A stretch of 64,000 nt of DNA from an uncultured Bacilli bacterium (GCA_934101115.1 CAKOPW010000008.1:1-64000); one strand, 5' to 3'; shown: positions 40,654-48,040, counted from the stretch's first letter. Numbers and translations: made by a program. Notes: generated by a model not told the origin, from the sequence alone.

Positions 40654-41584
40654 CTAAACTAACTTCTTTCACTTCGCTTACTGGTGTTTCCACTTTTTTC
40701 TTACTCTTTTTAGTTCCTGGTTCTTTTGTTTCAATGATATTTGGTTCTTTTGGTTCTATTTGCTTTGGTTCTAACGATGGCTCTGTTTCTGGAATTGGAT
40801 CATCTAAGTAGCTTGAGTGTCCATCATCAAATATAGTCTTATTATCATTTTCATAAGCTTGTTGCATTTCAATACTCATGATACCCCATTTAGAAATTAA
40901 TTGTCTTAGCATTGTTTTTTTTGCCATATCATCAAAATTTTGATACCAATGAGAACTATATTTCCATTTTTCTTTTTCGGGAATCTTTCCTGCTAAAAGT
41001 AACTCATATCCACTTTTCGAAAATGCTGGTGAATATTTATCTGCATGTTCAATCATTTTCTTTTTGCTCCAATATAGAATCTTCTTGAATCCTGTTATTT
41101 CTTTAAACATTGCGTAATAACCAATTGTTGGAGTATTTTCTCTAATCTCATCATCTTGAATTATGTTTACAAATATTTCTTCATTTAATGGATCATAGCT
41201 GATAAGTTCTCCCTCTTTTAATTCAAGCACATTTATTTTTTCGTATTTACCAGTTCTTATTGCTAATTGAATATAGCCTTTATAACCAAGAATAAATGTT
41301 GCTACTTTACCTTTCGATTTACTGTCAAAAGGCACTAAATAGTATTGCCCTAATTGTGGACTTGGACTAAGATTTAAACTTTCTCCAAGCAATGCACCAC
41401 TTAAAATTGTACCTGCATCACATTCTTTTAATTTTTCATTTGTTGCTACTGCACTACTAACTGCAGCGACAAACCTTTTTGCTCTCTCTGAGTCCCCAAG
41501 AGTGTTATTTATAAGTTGTTGATATTTACTTGTTTGTATTGCAACACTAAATTTTGGAGTTTGATTTTCTTTTGAATTATTCAT
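40643..41584 (-). CDS. recT: RecT-family single-strand annealing protein
   Basis: 313 residues from the ATG at 41584, which is eight bases after GGAGG (earlier ATGs are too close to it). Landmarks: RFVAAVSSAVATNEKLKECD, GALLGESLNLSPSPQLGQYY, VPFDSKSKGKVATFILGYKG and AKKTMLRQLISKWGIMSIEM. It pairs complementary strands during phage recombination. The Pro/Glu-rich tail after residue 250 is probably unstructured. Confidence 0.93.
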   Translation of the reverse strand: MNNSKENQTPKFSVAIQTSKYQQLINNTLGDSERAKRFVAAVSSAVATNEKLKECDAGTILSGALLGESLNLSPSPQLGQYYLVPFDSKSKGKVATFILGYKGYIQLAIRTGKYEKINVLELKEGELISYDPLNEEIFVNIIQDDEIRENTPTIGYYAMFKEITGFKKILYWSKKKMIEHADKYSPAFSKSGYELLLAGKIPEKEKWKYSSHWYQNFDDMAKKTMLRQLISKWGIMSIEMQQAYENDNKTIFDDGHSSYLDDPIPETEPSLEPKQIEPKEPNIIETKEPGTKKSKKKVETPVSEVKEVSLDEL

Positions 41585-42428
41585 ATTCATATCCTCCATC
41601 ATTTAAGAAAGTCTTTAATAAAACTAATTGATTTTTTGTTCCCCTTACTGTAAATGTAAGTTGATAAATTTCTTCTTTTACTTCTTTAACTGGTGTAGTT
41701 AATACTCTTTTTACTTCAGTTACATTTTCTTGTTGTTGTTTTGCAAGTAATTCTCTTTTTGCGTTTTCTTCGGCTGCTCTTTCTATAGCCATTTTTCTTT
41801 CTTGAACTATTTTTATAGAATTTGCTAAGTCAAGTGTCTTTTTGTATTCATACATAATTTCTTCTTTTGATGACTGTAAATTTATTAAATCTAATTCATC
41901 AGATACTTTGTCTAAAAATTTTACAATATCGTTTTTATACTTTACTTCAGTAGTACTCAAAATTATGTTTAGATGCATTTGTTCAAAAGTAACAAAATCA
42001 ATATTTTTAGAAATCTTGTATTCCTCAAAAAATTCCCTTAGAAGTTTTTCTTTTGCTTTTTTTTGAGTATCTTCTATAAAATTAATTTTTCCTGTTAATG
42101 TTTTAGATGCTTCCTCTAATTTATCTTTAACTTCTTTAGTATATTTTTCATTGAAGACATCATATGGTGCTTCTATTGCTTTTTTTATTTCTTTTCGTTT
42201 ATCTTCAAGTATTGATAAAGTATTATTTATTTCTGTTCTTTTATCCTTTAAATTTGATTTATTAGCATCCGTTGCTTCTAAGTCAGTAACTCCTTTTAGT
42301 TTTTCATCTACAAACTTACCTACTTTTTCAAGTTGTTCAAAAATTTCTGGTAAATGTTGTATTTTAATTATTTCATTCAAATCTAATTTCTCTGTTTGAT
42401 TTGTTTTAACTATTTTATTCTCTTCCAT
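41577..42428 (-). CDS. DUF1351-type recombination accessory protein
   Basis: 283 residues, largely coiled coil. Landmarks: DLEATDANKSNLKDKRTEIN, DKRKEIKKAIEAPYDVFNEK, IDFVTFEQMHLNIILSTTEV and the C-terminal YQLTFTVRGTKNQLVLLKTF. This family regularly sits beside RecT in phages of Gram-positives. Its biochemical role is unestablished as far as I know. Confidence 0.82.
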   Translation of the reverse strand: MEENKIVKTNQTEKLDLNEIIKIQHLPEIFEQLEKVGKFVDEKLKGVTDLEATDANKSNLKDKRTEINNTLSILEDKRKEIKKAIEAPYDVFNEKYTKEVKDKLEEASKTLTGKINFIEDTQKKAKEKLLREFFEEYKISKNIDFVTFEQMHLNIILSTTEVKYKNDIVKFLDKVSDELDLINLQSSKEEIMYEYKKTLDLANSIKIVQERKMAIERAAEENAKRELLAKQQQENVTEVKRVLTTPVKEVKEEIYQLTFTVRGTKNQLVLLKTFLNDGGYEYE

Positions 42429-42436
42429 ATTTTCTC

Positions 42437-42703
42437 CTATTTTCCTCCTGCAATTAATTGATAAATTTTTAATAATTCTTTTAATTGCGTTTTTTCTTTC
42501 TCTATTTTTTTAATTTTTTGATTTTGTTGTACTGCGTATGAAACTATTTCATTTATCATTTCATTTTGCATATAACTTTTTTCGTTTTCTTTTTGTAATT
42601 GTTTTTCGTAGTTTGATGTAATAGCGATTACAACTAGTAACATAATTGCTATTCCAATACAAATTCCTAAAACTAATAAATTAATAACTATTGCTTCATT
42701 CAC
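42437..42703 (-). CDS. Small membrane-anchored coiled-coil protein
   Basis: 88 residues: one N-terminal transmembrane helix (INLLVLGICIGIAIMLLVVI), then a coiled coil (IVSYAVQQNQKIKKIEKEKT). It overlaps its upstream neighbour by 4 nt. Unknown role in the early operon. Confidence 0.65.
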   Translation of the reverse strand: MNEAIVINLLVLGICIGIAIMLLVVIAITSNYEKQLQKENEKSYMQNEMINEIVSYAVQQNQKIKKIEKEKTQLKELLKIYQLIAGGK

Positions 42704-43026
42704 TTTGAATCACACTTTCTAATTCGATATACACTTACTCTTATTCCAGAGTAATTATCTCTTTGTTTATCGCCTACTGGCTCTATCTTGCCTTGTCGAG
42801 ATAGCTCTGTTAATCTTGGTGCAACTTGTTGTCTCGAATCATCAGGTGTTAAACCTCTTTTAAAAAGTTCTACTGCTATATCTTTTGCGGACATTGGCTT
42901 ATCAAACTTTTTCATGATTTCAAGTATCTTTTCGTACATGCCTTTTTTATCTACTATTGAGTTTGCTATTGCTCTTGTTGTAAATGTTATTCTTTCTCCA
43001 ACTCTTCGTTCACTAATCTCACTCAT
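42700..43026 (-). CDS. Winged-helix-like phage protein
   Basis: 108 residues. The central MYEKILEIMKKFDKPMSAKD, LTPDDSRQQVAPRLTELSRQ and KIEPVGDK match a winged-helix fold with a wing at the C-terminal end. It is placed between the replication initiator and the recombination genes, with overlaps both sides. DNA binding is inferred. Confidence 0.68.
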   Translation of the reverse strand: MSEISERRVGERITFTTRAIANSIVDKKGMYEKILEIMKKFDKPMSAKDIAVELFKRGLTPDDSRQQVAPRLTELSRQGKIEPVGDKQRDNYSGIRVSVYRIRKCDSK

Positions 43027-43960
43027 TATCTTCTAACCAGTTATAACTAAAAAGCTCTACCGGTTGTTCTTCCTCCTCCCTTGCTTGGTCATTTTTTTTT
43101 AAATCTTCCAGATTATTTATTTGGCATTTTTTCCAATTGCGCAAAATTCCTTTTGCATAGTTTAAATTTTTTTTATTCATAATAGCTGATTGTTTTATAG
43201 CTTCTAACACTAGATCTTTATCATAGGTTTCTAAAAGACTATCCAATAATTCTTTTTCTGCTGAATTTATCATACGCGCGTATTTTTCTTCTAAATAAGA
43301 ATAAGAAGAAGTATTATTATTACATTCTTTACATTCTTGTTTGTTTTCACTTGAATTACAGTTGTTTTTCACTTGTTTTTCATTTGAATTACACTTGTTT
43401 TTCATTGGAATTTCATTTTGTTTTTCACTTGTTTGTGTTTCTTCTTGATTAAGTGCCGTATTTAAAGCATTTTCAGTGATTATTTGTTTTTCACTTTGAT
43501 TTTCACTTTCTTGTTGAATTTCAGTAGAATTACAGTTGTTTTTCAGTTGCTTTTCAGTTGTGTTACATTTGTTTTTCATTTGAATTTCATCTGAATTACA
43601 GTTGATTTTCACTTGAATTTCATTTTGCTTTTCACACGATTGATATTTTTCCCAATTAAGTATTGTAATTAAAGAGTTTTTATTACTCGCTTGTTTTTCA
43701 ATTTGTTTTTCAACTTTGAAATCATTTAATACACGATGTACTTTAACATAGTTAATGTTTAGTTCTTCAGCTATTGCTTTTGACCCTACAATTAGTTGAC
43801 CGGGTCTTAAAATAGTTCTTTCACCTTTAAAAATTACGGATATTTCTTTGTGTGTTGCATTTAAAAGTAAATAAATCCAAATTGCTACATGATCGCTATC
43901 TTTCCAAATAATTGGATTATCTAATATTTTTCTATAAAGTCTTACATATCCTAATTCCAT
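43019..43960 (-). CDS. Replication initiator, DnaD-like, with internal repeats
   Basis: 313 residues from the ATG at 43960 (GAGGTTAAT upstream). The N-terminal winged-helix domain reads GYVRLYRKILDNPIIWKDSD, GQLIVGSKAIAEELNINYVK. A DnaD-type C-terminal domain (about 220-280) reads LLDSLLETYDKDLVLEAIKQ, LNYAKGILRNWKK. Between them lie Asn/Cys/Gln-rich repeats of a roughly 10-residue unit (NKCNSNEKQVK-type). Their DNA forms iteron-like repeats, so the gene probably contains the phage origin, as in lambda O-type systems. Confidence 0.82.
   Translation of the reverse strand: MELGYVRLYRKILDNPIIWKDSDHVAIWIYLLLNATHKEISVIFKGERTILRPGQLIVGSKAIAEELNINYVKVHRVLNDFKVEKQIEKQASNKNSLITILNWEKYQSCEKQNEIQVKINCNSDEIQMKNKCNTTEKQLKNNCNSTEIQQESENQSEKQIITENALNTALNQEETQTSEKQNEIPMKNKCNSNEKQVKNNCNSSENKQECKECNNNTSSYSYLEEKYARMINSAEKELLDSLLETYDKDLVLEAIKQSAIMNKKNLNYAKGILRNWKKCQINNLEDLKKNDQAREEEEQPVELFSYNWLEDNE
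43370..43650. repeat. Iteron-like repeats inside the initiator gene (origin candidate)
   Basis: On the plus strand GAATTACAGTTGTTTTTCA and close variants (GAATTACACTTGTTTTTCA, GTTACATTTGTTTTTCA, GAATTACAGTTGATTTTCA) recur at least five times, with shorter TTTTTCACTTG units between. Iterons within the initiator gene are a common layout for phage origins. Confidence 0.7.
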
Positions 43961-43977
43961 ATAAATTAACCTCTTTT

Positions 43978-44097
43978 CTAAAGAAAAATTAATAGTAAAT
44001 ATGAAATTCCGAATATAGCAATACAATCAAGTATGTCGTTTAAAAGTTCTTTTTTTGTTTTTGGAAATTCTAATTTTAATTCTTTCATTATTCTCAT
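43978..44097 (-). CDS. Small membrane protein, 39 residues
   Basis: ATG at 44097, six bases after GGAG. MRIMKELKLEFPKTKKELLN is followed by a hydrophobic helix IAIFGISYLLLIFL at the C-terminus. It lies between the excisionase-like gene and the initiator. Unknown function. Confidence 0.55.
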   Translation of the reverse strand: MRIMKELKLEFPKTKKELLNDILDCIAIFGISYLLLIFL

Positions 44098-44111
44098 ATT
44101 CTTCTCCCTTC

Positions 44112-44146
44112 TTGCATGTTGAGTATTTTTACAAGTGTTCCAGCAC
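44112..44146 (+). repeat. Lysogeny-block inverted repeat, left copy
   Basis: TTGCATGTTGAGTATTTTT (44112-44130) followed by a hairpin AAGTG-TTCCAG-CACTT (44134-44149). The inverted counterpart is at 46639-46698. Confidence 0.85.
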
Positions 44147-44198
44147 TTATATTTGATTTATTTGTAAATATTTGTTATACTTTAAAAGTAAATTTTAT

Positions 44199-44411
44199 TT
44201 ACAAAGTGTTTATTGATTGCTCAGTGTTTGAGCAATCTTTTTTTATGCCCATACATTCATCAAAAAATGTTTTTAAGACTTTGCCTTGAATATAAACAGC
44301 GTTTGGATACATTTTCTTGAATTTTTTGTTAAGCTCACGAATAATCTCGTACGACTTTGTTTGACCTGCACCAGTTATATTCATAACATCTTCTACTGTG
44401 TAGTATTTCAT
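44199..44411 (-). CDS. Excisionase-like helix-turn-helix protein
   Basis: 70 residues. MKYYTVEDVMNITGAGQTKS, YEIIRELNKKFKKMYPNAVY and QGKVLKTFFDECMG form a MerR/Xis-like winged helix-turn-helix of the sort found in small excisionases. It is the first gene of the early lytic operon after the switch region. The assignment rests on size, fold pattern and place. Confidence 0.62.
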   Translation of the reverse strand: MKYYTVEDVMNITGAGQTKSYEIIRELNKKFKKMYPNAVYIQGKVLKTFFDECMGIKKDCSNTEQSINTL

Positions 44412-44437
44412 ATAATTCCTCCTATTCCTTTACACTA

Positions 44438-44466
44438 TTGATTAACTCCATTCAAATATTTATAAT
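44438..44466 (+). promoter_or_regulatory. Promoter of the small plus-strand gene at 44489
   Basis: TTGATT and TATAAT with a 17-bp spacer, ending about 22 bp before the start codon. Confidence 0.65.
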
Positions 44467-44488
44467 TAATTTTGAAAGGAGGTTTTTT

Positions 44489-44644
44489 ATGATTGAATCT
44501 GTTAGAGCAATAGTTATTGCAATGATTGAGCATGGTTACATTACTAAAGGTACAAGCGATGATGAAAATATAAAAAATGTAAACAATGCTATAAAAGAAA
44601 TTTCAAAACAACTATATGATGTTAGTCGAAAAAACTTTGAGTAA
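44489..44644 (+). CDS. Small phage protein on the opposite strand, 51 residues
   Basis: ATG at 44489 after AAAGGAGG, with its own promoter and terminator. It reads MIESVRAIVIAMIEHGYITK and ends NAIKEISKQLYDVSRKNFE; helical. It is transcribed against the early operon between the excisionase-like and Cro-like regions. Unknown function; an independent transcription unit suggests expression in the lysogen. Confidence 0.65.
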   Translation: MIESVRAIVIAMIEHGYITKGTSDDENIKNVNNAIKEISKQLYDVSRKNFE

Positions 44645-44650
44645 CATCAC

Positions 44651-44680
44651 AAGATTAGATACTTACATTATCTAGTCTTT
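44651..44680 (+). terminator. Intrinsic terminator of the gene at 44489
   Basis: An eleven-base-pair stem (AAGATTAGATA/TATCTAGTCTT, one G-T) followed by TTTTTT. Confidence 0.8.
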
Positions 44681-44681
44681 T

Positions 44682-44810
44682 TTATTGCTTATAAATCAGT
44701 TCAAACAATTTGATATCACTATCAGTGATTTGATTATTACTAAATTTTTTGTACAAATATTCAATAGCTTTTTGTATCAGCTCTTTATCTGTTATTGTTT
44801 TATTATCCAT
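44682..44810 (-). CDS. Small phage protein, 42 residues
   Basis: ATG at 44810 after AGGAGGAAGT. MDNKTITDKELIQKAIEYLY is followed by KKFSNNQITDSDIKLFELIY; helical and acidic. It lies 8 nt after the Cro-like gene and so is second in the early lytic transcript. Unknown function. Confidence 0.6.
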   Translation of the reverse strand: MDNKTITDKELIQKAIEYLYKKFSNNQITDSDIKLFELIYKQ

Positions 44811-44818
44811 ACTTCCTC

Positions 44819-45052
44819 CTAATCTATATCAGATTTATCTTTTACGCTTTTAGCGTATTCGCTAGGTAAAAAAATAATGTCATTAAAATCTACTTTTGAA
44901 ATTTGAATTATTTTTTTTACTATTGGAACATCAGGGAATGTCTTGTAGTTTTCGTAGTTTTGATAAGTTTCTTTTGAAATCCCAAGTTTTTCCGCCATTT
45001 CACTTTGACTAAAATTTAAATTAGTTCTAATTGCTTTTAAAGTCCACTTCAT
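44819..45052 (-). CDS. Cro-like XRE-family regulator
   Basis: 77 residues. Its helix-turn-helix is FSQSEMAEKLGISKETYQNY (about residues 14-33). It is divergent from the repressor at 45192 and first in the lytic-direction transcript, as Cro is. Its 3' end (44843-44857) contains a perfect copy of the operator sequence, encoding EYAKSVK. Confidence 0.82.
   Translation of the reverse strand: MKWTLKAIRTNLNFSQSEMAEKLGISKETYQNYENYKTFPDVPIVKKIIQISKVDFNDIIFLPSEYAKSVKDKSDID
44843..44857. promoter_or_regulatory. Operator-like palindrome inside the Cro-like gene
   Basis: TACGCTTTTAGCGTA, a perfect 15-bp palindrome arm pair (TACGCT/AGCGTA) matching the three operators of the intergenic region. Confidence 0.65.
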
Positions 45053-45074
45053 TGCTTTCCTCCTTACACTTTAA

Positions 45075-45102
45075 ATTATACTACGCTTAAAGCGTATGTC
45101 AA
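45075..45102 (-). promoter_or_regulatory. Lytic-direction promoter with operator in its spacer
   Basis: Minus-strand TTGACA (45097-45102) and TATAAT (45075-45080), both perfect, with a 16-bp spacer made almost entirely of the operator TACGCTTTAAGCGTA (45082-45096). Repressor binding would block RNA polymerase directly. Confidence 0.9.
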
Positions 45103-45110
45103 TATATTTT

Positions 45111-45125
45111 TTCACTTTTGGCGTA
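45111..45125. promoter_or_regulatory. Operator 2
   Basis: TTCACTTTTGGCGTA, a degenerate match to the TACGCTTTTAGCGTA consensus, midway between the two promoters. Confidence 0.65.
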
Positions 45126-45142
45126 ATTTATTAAAACAAATA

Positions 45143-45171
45143 TTGAAATTTTTACACTTTTAGCGTATAAT
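45143..45171 (+). promoter_or_regulatory. Repressor promoter with operator 3
   Basis: TTGAAA (45143-45148) and TATAAT (45166-45171), spacer 17 bp. The operator TACACTTTTAGCGTA (45153-45167) fills the spacer and touches the -10 box, which suggests autoregulation. Confidence 0.85.
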
Positions 45172-45191
45172 AGCGGTGTAAGGAGGAAAGT

Positions 45192-45557
45192 ATGACAAAT
45201 TTAGATAATTTAGGAAATAAGGATGTCTTTGCTAAAAACTTATCTTATTATTTAAGTTATTATGACAAGGATGCTGCTGATATCTGTAGAGATTTAAATA
45301 TAGCACCATCTACTTTTAGTGATTGGCAAAACGCAAAAAAATATCCCAGGATTGACAAAATAGAATTATTAGCTAATTATTTTGATATAAAGAAATCCGA
45401 TCTGATAGAAGATAAAGAAAGAAATCTATTTCCTGACGATTTAGATATTCTATTTGATAAACACAAAGATATTTTAACTGAGTCAGATAAAACATTAATA
45501 AAAACTATTATAGAGCAAAGAAAAAAAGAGATAGATAAGGAATTAGGTGAACAGTAA
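45192..45557 (+). CDS. CI-type phage repressor, XRE family
   Basis: 121 residues. Its helix-turn-helix reads DAADICRDLNIAPSTFSDWQ (about residues 27-46). A short C-terminal helical part follows, ending KTIIEQRKKEIDKELGEQ. There is no LexA-type peptidase domain, so induction probably depends on the ImmA-like protease encoded two genes downstream. A GGAGGAAAGT ribosome binding site precedes the ATG. It ends 1 nt into the next gene. Confidence 0.85.
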   Translation: MTNLDNLGNKDVFAKNLSYYLSYYDKDAADICRDLNIAPSTFSDWQNAKKYPRIDKIELLANYFDIKKSDLIEDKERNLFPDDLDILFDKHKDILTESDKTLIKTIIEQRKKEIDKELGEQ

Positions 45558-46246
45558 TGAAAGTTGCTAAAAAATTATCAAAAATTGTGTTTAATATCAT
45601 ATTATCATTGGTCGGTTTATTTTTCGTCTTGGATAGTATCACATTGTTTTCTCCAATGGTGGAATATAATGAAGAGCAAAATAAATATTATGAAAAAAGG
45701 GATGTTACAACTGGAACAATATTTATAATTATTGGATTTTCGTTATTAATTATTCCAACAAAAAATATAACTAAATATATGGCAAAAAGTATAAAAAAAC
45801 AAATAAAAGTAGAAAAAAAAGAAGAGCCAATAGAATTAGATAAACCTAAAATAAGTGGAAATTGGCTATACAAAAGAAAAGATTTTGCAGTAAATGAAAA
45901 AGAACAACTTTTATTAATTAATTCACATAAATATAGCTATAGTGATATTGTTGATTTCGAGTTAATGGTTGATGATACGAGTATAACGAAAACAAGCATG
46001 GGAAGTGCGATTTCAAAAAGTCTTTTATTCGGTGATATTTTAGGTGGAACAACAGCAAAAAAGAAAAACATTGATTATTGCACAAAATTAAAAATTAAGA
46101 TTACTATAAATAATATTACTAATCCAATAGAATACATAGACTTTATGAAAGGATTTCAAAAATTAAAAAAATCTTCTCTTACTTATAAAAACATAATTAG
46201 TAATGCAGAAGAAATATTATCCATTTTAAAAATTATAACAAAATAA
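45557..46246 (+). CDS. Lysogeny-module membrane protein, unknown
   Basis: 229 residues. Two N-terminal transmembrane helices (about 8-28 and 50-70) are followed by a soluble domain (YSDIVDFELMVDDTSITKTS, SMGSAISKSLLFGDILGGTT) resembling bacterial PH-like modules found with SHOCT or DUF4428 proteins. It lies between repressor and ImmA-like protease in one plus-strand transcript, so it is made in the lysogen. Superinfection exclusion or sensing of induction are possible roles; neither is shown by sequence. Confidence 0.68.
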   Translation: MKVAKKLSKIVFNIILSLVGLFFVLDSITLFSPMVEYNEEQNKYYEKRDVTTGTIFIIIGFSLLIIPTKNITKYMAKSIKKQIKVEKKEEPIELDKPKISGNWLYKRKDFAVNEKEQLLLINSHKYSYSDIVDFELMVDDTSITKTSMGSAISKSLLFGDILGGTTAKKKNIDYCTKLKIKITINNITNPIEYIDFMKGFQKLKKSSLTYKNIISNAEEILSILKIITK

Positions 46247-46299
46247 GTATGCTAGTACAGATACTTAATATAAACATAAAGAATAAAGAGGTATTAAGT

Positions 46300-46629
46300 A
46301 TGATAAATAAATTATTAAAAGGAGATATAACACAACAAGAATTATTAAATTATTATAATGCTAACATTACTTATGTTAGTTTAAGCGAAGGAATTAATGG
46401 ATTTGTATTTTTCTATAAGAATATTTACAATATTATAATTAATTCTGATCTTTCTTATTATAAAAGAAAGAAAACTCTACTACATGAGCTTGCACATATT
46501 GAATTGAATCAATTATGTCAGGTTGATAAAGATTTATTTGCGTTTAAAGTTGACAAATACGAAGACGAAGCAGATAAATATATTAAGTTTATTTTAGAAA
46601 GCTTAAAAGATGAAAATCTTTTAGCATAA
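46300..46629 (+). CDS. ImmA/IrrE-type metallopeptidase
   Basis: 109 residues from the ATG at 46300 (AGAGGT seven bases upstream); the upstream ATG at 46249 has no ribosome binding site. The zinc motif HELAHIELNQ (about residues 65-74) is intact. Known relatives cleave XRE-family phage or ICE repressors after DNA damage. The order repressor, membrane protein, protease supports that role. It is shorter than typical ImmA at the N-terminus. Confidence 0.83.
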   Translation: MINKLLKGDITQQELLNYYNANITYVSLSEGINGFVFFYKNIYNIIINSDLSYYKRKKTLLHELAHIELNQLCQVDKDLFAFKVDKYEDEADKYIKFILESLKDENLLA

Positions 46630-46638
46630 AAAAAAGCC

Positions 46639-46698
46639 GTGCTGGAACACGACTTCCGAAGTAAAAAAAACTTCTAAGAAAAAATACTCAACATGCAA
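46639..46698 (-). repeat. Lysogeny-block inverted repeat, right copy, with terminator
   Basis: On the minus strand TTGCATGTTGAGTATTTTT (46680-46698), a roughly 29-nt insertion, then GTGTTCCAGCAC (46639-46650). The hairpin GTCGTG-TTCCAG-CACGGC is followed by eight T, a terminator pointing toward the ImmA gene. Confidence 0.85.
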
Positions 46699-46701
46699 TT
46701 A

Positions 46702-46743
46702 AGGACTTTTTCTATGTTTTAATTTTATCATAGAATTTGTCCT
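46702..46743. promoter_or_regulatory. Dyad symmetry upstream of the integrase gene
   Basis: AGGAC-TTT-TTCTATG and CATAGAA-TTT-GTCCT form a 42-bp interrupted inverted repeat 34 bp before the int start. It could be a regulator or integrase binding site. Confidence 0.55.
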
Positions 46744-46777
46744 GATTCAAATAAAAAGAAAGAAAAGAGGACAAAAT

Positions 46778-47908
46778 ATGGATTTGAAAATATATAAAAA
46801 AACGAGATATCAAAATATATATCAAAGAATTAAAGGAAAACATTTTGTAATAGCTATAAGAAAGCCAAAATCTACAATTATTAGCAAAGATTTTAATGGA
46901 AATAGAATTTATGATATAGAAGTTGCAAAAAAAGTTAGAGATACCCTAGCAATACAAGGAAATCAATACATACAATATTCCAAAGGAACCTTTAAATCTC
47001 TTTGGGCAAAATATATTGAATATTGTGAAAATGTTGAAAAATTGGCTTTTAATACTTTAAAGAAAAAGAAAAATTTTTATAAAGCTCACTATAACTATTT
47101 TGACAATTACAAAGTTAATAAAATAACAAGAGATGATATAATAAATTTTATAGAAAACATTGTATCGCCAATAAAACAAAAAAACGAGATATTAAAAATA
47201 CTTAAATGCTTTTTCAATTGGTGTGTTAAAGAAGAATATATCAATAGGTCACCTGCTTTTAAAATAAAAGAAATAAAGGCGACAAAAAATGAAATGAAAT
47301 ATTGGACTCCTGAAGAATTAAAGAAGTTTATAAATTATTTAGATTATATTGATAATGAATATTCTAAAAGAATAAAAATGTTAACTCTTATAGGATTTAC
47401 TTTAGGAGATAGAGTTGGAGAAACAAGAGCATTAACATGGAGTTCAATAAATATAGAACATCAAGAAATAACTATAAGTCATTCAATTAATTATGATCCA
47501 AATTCTAAAAATTATTTATCATCAACAAAAAATTATCAAAGTCAAAGGACGATTGATATTACCGATAAATTAATTAATGAAATTTTAAATTATAAAGAAT
47601 ATCTAAAAAGCAAATATAAAAATGTAAATGATATAATATTCTATAATTATAAAAATAATAAGCCATATTCAGATACAGCACTAAGAAAACAATTTTATAA
47701 ATTTATTGATGATGCTAAAGTTCCAAAAATAAGAATGTACGATTTGAGGCATACTTATGTAACAATTATGATGTCAGAAAATTGGAAATTGTATCATATT
47801 TCAAAACAACTTGGTCATAAAAACTACTCCACCACCGTTGATAAATATGGCCATATAGAAAGTAATACTAGAAAGGAGATAGCAAAAAGTACAGACAAAT
47901 ATATTTAA
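46778..47908 (+). CDS. int: Phage integrase, tyrosine recombinase
   Basis: 376 residues, start after AGAGGAC. N-terminal arm-binding and SAM-like core-binding domains (GTFKSLWAKYIEYCENVEKL onward) precede the catalytic domain from about residue 175. The catalytic set is visible: GDRVGETRALTWSSI (Arg), RMYDLRHTYVTIMMS (HxxR region written as LRHTY), QLGHKNYSTTVDKYGH (GH and the nucleophile Tyr). It catalyses integration at tRNA-Gly; attR lies 70 bp downstream. Confidence 0.93.
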   Translation: MDLKIYKKTRYQNIYQRIKGKHFVIAIRKPKSTIISKDFNGNRIYDIEVAKKVRDTLAIQGNQYIQYSKGTFKSLWAKYIEYCENVEKLAFNTLKKKKNFYKAHYNYFDNYKVNKITRDDIINFIENIVSPIKQKNEILKILKCFFNWCVKEEYINRSPAFKIKEIKATKNEMKYWTPEELKKFINYLDYIDNEYSKRIKMLTLIGFTLGDRVGETRALTWSSINIEHQEITISHSINYDPNSKNYLSSTKNYQSQRTIDITDKLINEILNYKEYLKSKYKNVNDIIFYNYKNNKPYSDTALRKQFYKFIDDAKVPKIRMYDLRHTYVTIMMSENWKLYHISKQLGHKNYSTTVDKYGHIESNTRKEIAKSTDKYI

Positions 47909-47911
47909 TGT

Positions 47912-47936
47912 CGTAGTATTTTTGGTAGTATTTTTA
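47912..47936. repeat. Probable integrase arm site, right end
   Basis: CGTAGTATTTTTGGTAGTA then TTTTTA, matching 10414-10438 near attL apart from one inserted T and one substitution. Confidence 0.55.
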
Positions 47937-47977
47937 TAAAAAATAACGGAAAATAAGGACTTAAAACGATTTTTACA

Positions 47978-47996
47978 ATTCTCCTCACTTGCTCCA
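47978..47996 (+). repeat. attR core (19-bp direct repeat)
   Basis: ATTCTCCTCACTTGCTCCA, identical to the end of tRNA-Gly at 10306-10324. Confidence 0.95.
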
Positions 47997-48040
47997 TTGA
48001 GCAATCTGTTCGAACTATTTAGTTTGAACTTGATATATAG

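Larger units (their letters stand above)
10306..47996. mobile_element. Intact-looking temperate siphovirus-type prophage in tRNA-Gly
   Basis: About 37.7 kb bounded by perfect 19-bp direct repeats of the tRNA-Gly 3' end. It contains integrase, excisionase-like and repressor genes, a full set of replication, packaging (TerS, TerL, portal), head, tail and lysis genes, and no obvious disruption in the structural block. PBSX-type TerL, SPP1 Gp6-type portal, Gp20-type scaffold and a tape measure gene indicate a long-tailed, probably non-contractile phage. I see no sheath gene. Confidence 0.95.
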
